From the NCBI GenBank assembly GCA_937927795.1, contig CALBSF010000196.1, positions 1 through 6,860 on the forward strand: 6,860 nt of DNA. Direction: 5' to 3'. Origin of the DNA: an uncultured Rickettsiales bacterium (GTDB lineage Bacteria; Pseudomonadota; Alphaproteobacteria; Rickettsiales; UBA1997). Shown here one piece after another: positions 1 through 5,932 of this stretch. Made by a program: the position numbers and the translations under genes. Under the pieces are notes generated by a model. The model worked only from the letters and a program-made list of their open reading frames with translations, had not been told where the DNA came from and made no database searches. Position 1 is the stretch's first letter; each line of letters starts with the position of its first letter.

Positions 1-320
1 CATTAAGTTACATTTAATAATCGAATGCCATATAAAAGCTGAATATTTAGTCGAAATAGACCATCTCAGTTATTTGCACTGATATAAGAATTGATTGAGT
101 TTTATTTGATTTTATTAGCATTCTGTTCAATGGTCCAATGACCTACGACGCTTTAAAGTGAAACTTAAGTTGAAATGTATTATGGCAATCTTATTCTCGT
201 TATTGCATATTGCATTTTAGGGTTAAACTTAAAAAAATTAAATGGATTTAGAATCTCATGATAATGAAAAAGGACAACATATTAATACACAAACAGAAAT
301 GTCTGGAGATGATTCAAGTA
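1..320. other. Left-edge region without a defensible gene
   Basis: No convincing complete gene lies here. On the plus strand one frame is open from position 2 to a TGA at 80-82 (26 codons). It could be the tail of a gene running in from the left, but it is too short to judge. From position 242 a plus-strand reading frame starts with ATG and runs to 502; only its first 26 codons lie outside the opposing membrane-protein gene. Small sequence structures visible are a perfect 10-bp palindrome (AACTTAAGTT, 162-171), a short GGTC/GACC inverted repeat (132-143) and a tandem duplication of TATTGCA (201-214). None is a clear promoter or terminator. No GC-rich hairpin with a U-tract is seen after the minus-strand gene that ends at 321. 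Confidence 0.5.
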
Positions 321-1433
321 TTACTCATGAGGTAGATTTATCACCAAAGCCAATGAGAAAAGCGGTAAAAATAAAAAAAACAAAACCAATAATTTGTGCT
401 CAGACAAATCAATTTTTTTTGATAAAATTAAATCACAAAATAATTTTAAATAACAAATTGTTAGGGCGAAATAAAAAATTACGAGCTGGTCAATACTCAT
501 GAGTCCTTCTGATATAAGTAAGAAGGATGCGGCGATAAAAAATATAATTAAAACTTTGTCGTTAAAAGTTGGTTTTATTTTAGAAAATATCAAAAAAATC
601 GGTGAAAATACTAGCATTTTATTGGCAAAAAACCAAGAAGTGCCGTTAAGAAAAGTCCATAAATTGCGATAAGGGTTATATATTTTTTGCCACATTGGCA
701 CAATAAATTCAAAAAATTCTGGAGTTAATTTTAGCATTAAAAATAAATATAAAACTCCAATTAGAGCCATAAAAAGCTTATCTAATTTAAAGAAAAATTT
801 TAGACTTTTATCTTTAAAGAAATGAAGCGCTTCAACAAAGATTATTAAAATTAGGTAATGTGGTTTAAAGCAAGGAATTAGGCCCATCAATATTCCTTTA
901 AATGATAGGTTTTTTTTGTCTAAAGATTTTTTTAATTCAAAGCAGTAAGACAGGTAAGGAAATAATAAGATAAGTAAAAATGAAGTTTTAGTTTCCATTT
1001 CATCAAAGGCATTTGGCCTTAGAAAATAGCTTAGAAAACAGGCGATAATTAATAAGTTGTAGTGAGTTTTATTATCATAAATTGTGGTTTTTTTAAGGAT
1101 TTTTGCTGCCCAAAAAATTGATAATAAGGCAAGTAAATTTGATGATATTTCTGAGAAAATTATTGGATGTATTTGAAAGGTGGTGGCGATTTTATATTGA
1201 AGGGCGTGGATATAAAAAGATATTGGAAAATTTCCTTCAAAAAAATCGTAATAATATTTTTTTCCTTCGGTTATTTTTTTTCCTAAATCAATATAGATAG
1301 CGGTATCGCATGATATATTCATCATCGAGCGCATTATGATGCTGATTAAAAAAATTATAGAGCAAGAAAAAAGTAGAAATTTTTGACTTTCAAATAGCTC
1401 TTTGCCATTAATTTTTGATATAAATTTCAACAT
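321..1433 (-). CDS. GT-C-like polytopic membrane glycosyltransferase, short form
   Basis: This is a 370-residue integral membrane protein with about 10-11 hydrophobic helices, for example near residues 17-36, 96-113, 125-140, 150-167, 218-236, 292-309, 315-335 and 347-366. The first large loop after helix 1 (residues 43-70) has Asp43, Tyr47, Gly57, Tyr60-62, Asp63, Glu66, Asn68 and Pro70. This spacing resembles the first periplasmic loop of GT-C glycosyltransferases of the PMT/ArnT type, which move sugars from polyprenyl-phosphate donors onto envelope acceptors. A Lys-Pro-His (190-192) and an acidic cluster (Asp144, Glu145, Glu147) lie at helix ends. The start overlaps the end of the upstream gene by 26 bp, so the two are probably co-transcribed and perhaps translationally coupled. 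No Shine-Dalgarno site is visible. The protein ends right after its last helix, without the C-terminal soluble domain its neighbour has. The membrane topology is clear, the GT-C assignment is moderately sure, and the substrate is unknown. Confidence 0.75.
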   Translation of the reverse strand: MLKFISKINGKELFESQKFLLFSCSIIFLISIIMRSMMNISCDTAIYIDLGKKITEGKKYYYDFFEGNFPISFYIHALQYKIATTFQIHPIIFSEISSNLLALLSIFWAAKILKKTTIYDNKTHYNLLIIACFLSYFLRPNAFDEMETKTSFLLILLFPYLSYCFELKKSLDKKNLSFKGILMGLIPCFKPHYLILIIFVEALHFFKDKSLKFFFKLDKLFMALIGVLYLFLMLKLTPEFFEFIVPMWQKIYNPYRNLWTFLNGTSWFFANKMLVFSPIFLIFSKIKPTFNDKVLIIFFIAASFLLISEGLMSIDQLVIFYFALTICYLKLFCDLILSKKIDLSEHKLLVLFFLFLPLFSLALVINLPHE

Positions 1434-3039
1434 TTTTACTGATTGTTTTATTAGTTTTTAAAGTCTCGTTAATATTGTCTTGCGCAAAGAAATCAAATTC
1501 TTTTTCTAAGATTTTTTCTTCGGTAACTTGGTTAAGAAATTTATAATTCGATAATAAATCTTTGAAAGTTTTATCGATCAGTAACTCTTCTAGAATATTG
1601 ATTTTACAGGGCTTTAGATCATTAAAGATAAAAATTAATTTATTATTTTGATCTTGCAGTTGTGTTTTTAAAATATTTAAATTTTGATTTTTATCAAAAA
1701 TTAAAGAATGTTTTTTATTTAGGTAAATCAAGGCTTGATTGCCAATGGTTTGATCAAGATTAATTAGGGTTATCTCGTTATTTTTAGCATAATTTATGGT
1801 GTATTCATTTATTTTTTGATTAATGTAATTAAGTGAATCATCATGCTTAAAAATAGGTAAAAAATTAATATGGATGATATAAGATAAGACCATGAAAATG
1901 GTGGATGCAAACAATCTTGAGAATTTTTTATTATCACCTAAATTATTGTAAAAATTAATCATCAAAGCAAAAATTATTGCACAAATTATCCAGGTAATTT
2001 GGGATAAATTTGGAAAAAATAATAAGGCGTTTGTAAGGGTTAATAAAATTAAAAAATAAATCCAAGAATTAAAATCATTTGGTAAAAAAATATGATTTTT
2101 ATTTTTAAAATTATTTCTTTCAAATAAAACAAAAACCCACCAAAAGCAGCATAAATCAAGGGCTATCAGAGTTATATCTTTTGAATTAAATTGCAGAATT
2201 AATAAAATTGGAATTAAAAATGGCCAATCTTTTTTGAAATTAATTTTTGGGTAAATAAAATAAAAACAAAGACAAATTTGAGTTAAGAAAATTGATTGCA
2301 AGGCAGTAAAATCATTGTTAATTGCCGCTGATATTGAGGTGAGAATTATGATAAAGAAAAGTTTTTTTAATAATTCATTATTTTGAATTTCTTTTTTTAG
2401 TAAAAATAAAAATAAAAAAATTGGAAAAAGATTTTGTTTTAGAGTAAGAAAATTAATGGAAGAGCCAAGAGAGCTTGGAATTGCTAGTAAAATCAAGGTT
2501 ATAAAAAAAGTGGGATTGTGGGAATTTTTAGATAAAAAACTTGCTAATATTGGGTAAAGAAAAATCAAAAAAATTGCGGATTCACTGACAATTTCATTGG
2601 AATAAAATTCATTATTTCTGATAAAAAATCCAAAAGTAAAGCTTAAGATTATTATATTTAAAAGCGCCCGATTGTTGATAATTTCTGATTTTTTAAGAAT
2701 TTTGTAAGATAAAAAAATCGAAATAATTCCGCTCAAATTAATAAAAAATAATGAAAAAGTTAATAATTGTAGGTTAGAAAAATTATCAAAAATTATTGCG
2801 GGATATTTTAATAATCTTGCTGACGAAATCTCTCCTAAATCGCGATTTGATTGGATTAATAGGCTTGATATAATAATAAAAAGTGATCCAAAAAATGCGG
2901 TTGATTTGTGATTTAATATTTTGTTTAGAAAATTTTTAAGTAAAAAAAGTTTTTCTAACAAAAAAAGTTCGATTTTTTTTCCTAAAATTAATCTAATTTC
3001 TTCTATTTTATGCTTTGCTGTAAGCGGATCGAAAATCAT
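1408..3039 (-). CDS. Polytopic membrane protein, GT-C-like paralog with C-terminal soluble domain
   Basis: This 543-residue protein has a charged N-terminal stretch of about 45 residues, roughly 12-13 hydrophobic helices (about 47-63, 91-114, 125-141, 153-168, 203-215, 226-240, 248-263, 273-306, 324-342, 346-363, 375-395) and a soluble C-terminal domain (about 396-543), probably periplasmic. Residues 100-148 align without gaps to residues 98-146 of the downstream gene product with about 19 identities, including SIF, KILKK and the conserved Arg, Asn, Phe and Glu that follow, so the two are diverged paralogs. It lacks the Asp/Tyr/Asp/Glu/Asn/Pro signature in the first loop and the Lys-Pro-His of its partner. 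It may therefore be a non-catalytic homolog, partner subunit or decaying copy. The ATG at 3039 is the only usual start in the open frame: an in-frame stop lies upstream with no ATG, GTG or TTG between. GC is very low. It is first in a two-gene unit transcribed away from icd. Its function is not recognised beyond this fold relationship. Confidence 0.75.
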   Translation of the reverse strand: MIFDPLTAKHKIEEIRLILGKKIELFLLEKLFLLKNFLNKILNHKSTAFFGSLFIIISSLLIQSNRDLGEISSARLLKYPAIIFDNFSNLQLLTFSLFFINLSGIISIFLSYKILKKSEIINNRALLNIIILSFTFGFFIRNNEFYSNEIVSESAIFLIFLYPILASFLSKNSHNPTFFITLILLAIPSSLGSSINFLTLKQNLFPIFLFLFLLKKEIQNNELLKKLFFIIILTSISAAINNDFTALQSIFLTQICLCFYFIYPKINFKKDWPFLIPILLILQFNSKDITLIALDLCCFWWVFVLFERNNFKNKNHIFLPNDFNSWIYFLILLTLTNALLFFPNLSQITWIICAIIFALMINFYNNLGDNKKFSRLFASTIFMVLSYIIHINFLPIFKHDDSLNYINQKINEYTINYAKNNEITLINLDQTIGNQALIYLNKKHSLIFDKNQNLNILKTQLQDQNNKLIFIFNDLKPCKINILEELLIDKTFKDLLSNYKFLNQVTEEKILEKEFDFFAQDNINETLKTNKTISKNVEIYIKN

Positions 3040-3067
3040 TGAAAATTTGTTTAATGTGAAGTTTAAT
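3039..3067 (+). promoter_or_regulatory. Candidate sigma-70 promoter for icd
   Basis: TTGAAA at 3039-3044 matches the -35 consensus in four or five positions. A 17-bp spacer leads to TTTAAT at 3062-3067, with an overlapping TAATAT at 3064-3069. This would place transcription start roughly 35-40 bp before the icd ATG. In such AT-rich DNA chance matches are common. No equally good promoter is visible on the opposite strand for the membrane-protein pair, although the 71-bp divergent spacer must presumably serve both directions. Confidence 0.35.
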
Positions 3068-3110
3068 ATTCTTTTTGGTAAAGAATCTTTAAAACTCCTA
3101 TCTTTTTAAA

Positions 3111-4583
3111 ATGACAAAAACTATTACAGTTGCTTATGGCGATGGAATTGGTCCGGAAATAATGGATGCAACTCTAAAGATATTGCGCCATGCAAGCGTT
3201 GATCTTAATTTTAATATTATCGAGGTTGGAAAAAAAATCTATGAAAAAGGTTTTGATTCTGGATTTATGCCATCCGCGTGGGAAAGTTTAGCGCAAAGTA
3301 AGGTTTTACTTAAGGCACCAATTACTACGCCGCAAGGTGGAGGCTATAAAAGTCTTAACGTTACGATGCGAAAAAAGCTTGGTCTTTTTGCCAATGTAAG
3401 GCCGGTGGTGTCATTTTATCCATATGTGGCAACAAAATTTCCAAAAATGGATGTGGTTATTATTAGGGAAAATGAAGAAGATTTATATGCTGGAATTGAA
3501 TATCGTCATGATGATGAAACTTTTGAATGTTTAAAATTGGTTACCAAAAGTGGCTGTGAAAAAATAGTTCGTTATGCCTTTGAATATGCTATTTCAAACA
3601 ATCGCAAGAAGGTCACTTGTTTTTCTAAAGATAATATTATGAAAATGACCGACGGGTTATTTCATAAAACTTTTGATGAAATTGCTAAAGAATATCCGCA
3701 AATTCAAACCGATCATTATATTATCGACATAGGAACCGCAAGGCTTGCAACTAAGCCAGAAATTTTTGATGTGATTGTTACTATGAATTTATATGGCGAT
3801 ATAATTTCAGATGTGGCGGCGGAAATTTCTGGATCAGTTGGTCTGGCTGGCTCGGCAAATATTGGCAGTGAATATGCAATGTTTGAAGCAATTCACGGAT
3901 CAGCTCCAGATATAGCTGGAAAGGATATAGCAAATCCAACTGGATTAATTAATGCCGCGGTAATGATGTTGATTCATGTTGGTTATAATAAACAAGCTGA
4001 GCTTGTTCGTAACGCTCTTTATAGAACTATTGAAGATGGAATTCACACGGTTGATATTTACCAAGAAAATTTAAGCAAGAAAAAAGTTGGCTGCGCGGAA
4101 TTTGGTGATGAAGTTGTTGCAAGGCTTGGGCTTAAGCCGCAAAAATTACCAGCTGCAGAATTTGCATTAATAGAAAAAACTCAACAAAAAATTCCTAAAA
4201 TTAGAACAAAGTCAGTGAAATCAATGATTGGCTTTGATTTATTTCTTGATTGGCAAAAGGATTTTGAAAGTTTAATAGCGGTTTTAAAGGGTTTAGAAAG
4301 TGACGAATTTGAAATTAAAACTATAAGCAGTAAAGGCTTGCTGCTATGGCCGCTTATGGATAAGCATATGATGCCAAATTTTTCGGGTAATCAAATTATT
4401 TTACGCTTTACTAAAAAAGGAGTTTTGGGTAAAAATGATGGTGATATTATTAACGCAAGCTTACATACCACGCAGCAAGAGGTTATAAATATGCTTTCCA
4501 TAATGAATCAATGCAATTTTGATTTTGTAAAATATGAGACTTTGTATTTATTCGATGGCAAGCTTGGCTATAGTGTGTCATAA
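3111..4583 (+). CDS. icd: Isocitrate dehydrogenase, long Thermus/Rickettsia type
   Basis: The enzyme oxidatively decarboxylates isocitrate to 2-oxoglutarate in the TCA cycle, in the cytoplasm. Visible family motifs are GDGIGPEI (10-17), the substrate loop with Ser81, Asn83 and Arg87, then Arg97, Arg119 and Tyr126, the catalytic Lys173, and metal-binding Asp206, Asp230 and Asp234 (NLYGDIISD, 226-234). The nucleotide loop HGSAPDIAG (262-270) follows. The length of 490 residues and a C-terminal extension from about 345, with IGFDLFLD (373-380), KTISSKG (403-409) and FDGKLGY (481-487), match the long form I remember from Thermus thermophilus (about 496) and Rickettsia (about 483) rather than the shorter E. 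coli enzyme. Annotated relatives are usually called NADP-dependent, but Asp267-Ile268 is the residue pair typical of NAD-using members of this family, where E. coli has Lys-Tyr. The ATG at 3111 gives the canonical N-terminus; no Shine-Dalgarno site precedes it. Confidence 0.97.
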   Translation: MTKTITVAYGDGIGPEIMDATLKILRHASVDLNFNIIEVGKKIYEKGFDSGFMPSAWESLAQSKVLLKAPITTPQGGGYKSLNVTMRKKLGLFANVRPVVSFYPYVATKFPKMDVVIIRENEEDLYAGIEYRHDDETFECLKLVTKSGCEKIVRYAFEYAISNNRKKVTCFSKDNIMKMTDGLFHKTFDEIAKEYPQIQTDHYIIDIGTARLATKPEIFDVIVTMNLYGDIISDVAAEISGSVGLAGSANIGSEYAMFEAIHGSAPDIAGKDIANPTGLINAAVMMLIHVGYNKQAELVRNALYRTIEDGIHTVDIYQENLSKKKVGCAEFGDEVVARLGLKPQKLPAAEFALIEKTQQKIPKIRTKSVKSMIGFDLFLDWQKDFESLIAVLKGLESDEFEIKTISSKGLLLWPLMDKHMMPNFSGNQIILRFTKKGVLGKNDGDIINASLHTTQQEVINMLSIMNQCNFDFVKYETLYLFDGKLGYSVS

Positions 4584-4592
4584 ACATAATTT

Positions 4593-4609
4593 AACCCAAA
4601 ATTTGGGTT
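4593..4609 (+). terminator. Weak stem-loop after icd
   Basis: AACCCA (4593-4598) pairs with TGGGTT (4604-4609) around an AAATT loop, 10 bases after the icd stop codon; two further A-T pairs could extend the stem into the loop. There is no U-tract on the plus strand: the bases after it are TAAGAACAAAA. It is therefore not a canonical intrinsic terminator. It might stabilise the 3' end of the icd message or act as a weak processing point, or icd and the channel gene 47 bp downstream may be co-transcribed. Confidence 0.25.
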
Positions 4610-4630
4610 TAAGAACAAAAATAATAAAAA

Positions 4631-5932
4631 ATGTTGGAAATATTTAATCATAATAAATTTATTTTTGGTTTAGAAAAAGCGATTGATAATTTAAGTTTTT
4701 ATTGGCAGTCTGTTTCGGTTGTTTTTTGTTTTATTTTATCTTTTATTTGTTACAAAGTGGTTCGCCGCTTTGTTTTTCCTAAAATTATTGCCAAATCTTT
4801 AAAAGCAAATCCAGAATTTAATCGCTTACTATCTCGATATTTTTTACCGCTGCTTTATCCACTATTTTCTTTGTTGTTGCTCGCAGTTGGGCTTTCAATT
4901 TATGCGCAGTTTTTTAAAGATGTGATGCTGTTTTCTACAACTTTAAAGCTTGTTACTCTTTTCTTATTTTTGCGTTTTTTAAGACTCTCTTCAAAAAGTA
5001 ATTTTGTTGCAAATGCTGCGGGTTTATTTTTGATGCCAGCTTTAATTTTGGATATTTTTGGAGTGCTAGAATCAACAATCATCTATCTTGATCAATATGC
5101 GTTAAAAATTGGTAATTTAAGAATTTCAGTTTATTTAATAATTAAAGCCTTCATAGTTTTGTTGATTGTGGCATGGTTTGCTAATCTTATCGGCAGAAAA
5201 AGTAAACATTATATTGATAGCAGTAAAACAATAAAATCAAGCACCAAAACCATTATTACCAAGCTTATTGATATAATTATTTATTCAGTAATGGGTATTA
5301 TTGTTTTAAAAACATTTGGCGTTGATATGACGACCTTTGCGGTAATTGGCGGCGCGATTGGTGTTGGAATTGGATTTGGTTTACAAAAAATTGCTTCAAA
5401 TTTTATTAGCGGAATTATTTTGCTTTTTGAAAAATCAGTGGAAGTTGGCGATTGCGTTGAGCTTGATAATGGAAATATCTTTGGAATCATAAAACATTTT
5501 AGTGGCAGATATACTCTAATCGAAGGAGTTGATGGCAAAGAAATTATGGTGCCAAACGAAGAATTTATTGTAAATAAAGTTACAAATTGGACATATTCTA
5601 ATAATCGCGCCAGAGTTGAAATTGAATTTGGCGTTGATTATAGCTCAGATTTAGAGTTAGTTCGAAACATTGCTATTGATTGCGCCGCGCAGCATCCGCG
5701 CTGTCTTGATTATCCGGAAATAGAATGTTATATAAAAAATTTTGGTGAAAGCGATATAAAATTTTTATTATATTTTTGGATCAGCGATATTACCCAAGGC
5801 AGAGCAATTCCAAGGGGAGAAGTTTTATTTGAAATATGGAAAAAATTTAAAGCAAATGATATTAAAATTCCTTATCCACAAAGACAGGTTAGAGTTGATA
5901 AAAACGCTGGATTGGTTGGTGATGTTTCTTAA
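4631..5932 (+). CDS. MscS-family mechanosensitive ion channel
   Basis: This is an inner-membrane channel that opens under membrane tension to release solutes during hypo-osmotic shock. At 433 residues it is longer than E. coli MscS (286), with extra N-terminal helices: hydrophobic segments near 25-48, 70-92, 98-117, 130-150, 166-188 and 208-228, then the pore helix at about 235-265. The pore helix shows the Gly/Ala-rich packing pattern (GGAIGVGIGFGLQ, 240-252) followed by Asn257-Phe258. The cytoplasmic beta domain follows with VGD (272-274) and the typical VPNEEFI (307-313). Next comes an alpha/beta domain to about 420 ending with the family's IPYPQR (413-418). Lys191 to Thr210 is a polar cytoplasmic loop before the MscS core. 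The start at 4631 lies 47 bp after icd and lacks a Shine-Dalgarno site. Its stop overlaps the stop of the convergent ankyrin gene. The family assignment is secure; gating properties and ion preference cannot be read from the sequence. Confidence 0.95.
   Translation: MLEIFNHNKFIFGLEKAIDNLSFYWQSVSVVFCFILSFICYKVVRRFVFPKIIAKSLKANPEFNRLLSRYFLPLLYPLFSLLLLAVGLSIYAQFFKDVMLFSTTLKLVTLFLFLRFLRLSSKSNFVANAAGLFLMPALILDIFGVLESTIIYLDQYALKIGNLRISVYLIIKAFIVLLIVAWFANLIGRKSKHYIDSSKTIKSSTKTIITKLIDIIIYSVMGIIVLKTFGVDMTTFAVIGGAIGVGIGFGLQKIASNFISGIILLFEKSVEVGDCVELDNGNIFGIIKHFSGRYTLIEGVDGKEIMVPNEEFIVNKVTNWTYSNNRARVEIEFGVDYSSDLELVRNIAIDCAAQHPRCLDYPEIECYIKNFGESDIKFLLYFWISDITQGRAIPRGEVLFEIWKKFKANDIKIPYPQRQVRVDKNAGLVGDVS

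Noticed and set aside
2..82. Plus-strand frame open from the left edge, 26 codons to a TGA
   Set aside because: Too short to distinguish a real gene tail from chance; no motif is visible.
120..220. Possible tRNA or small RNA gene in the left-edge region
   Set aside because: No cloverleaf with a T-loop GTTCGA-type motif and no stable GC-rich stems were found; only short A/T palindromes.
242..502. 86-codon plus-strand open frame
   Set aside because: Two thirds of it lies antisense to the C-terminal helices of the minus-strand membrane protein, and it has no clear ribosome binding site or recognised domain. It is kept only as a possible gene remnant in the findings.
1103..1300. 65-codon plus-strand frame
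   Set aside because: Lies wholly antisense inside the 370-residue membrane-protein gene; its residues are a by-product of the opposing hydrophobic codons.
2921..3109. 62-codon plus-strand frame ending just before icd
   Set aside because: Antisense to the 5' end of the 543-residue gene, Lys/Phe/Ser-rich low-complexity product, no ribosome site. A leader peptide for icd was considered but nothing supports it.
4593..4609. Riboswitch or strong intrinsic terminator between icd and the channel gene
   Set aside because: Only a short stem of six to eight pairs without a U-tract is present in a 47-bp gap, too small for a riboswitch and not a canonical terminator.
4900..5538. Two minus-strand frames (60 and 85 codons) inside the channel gene
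   Set aside because: Both are shadows of the well-supported MscS frame and have Pro/Ser/Lys-rich products with no features of their own.
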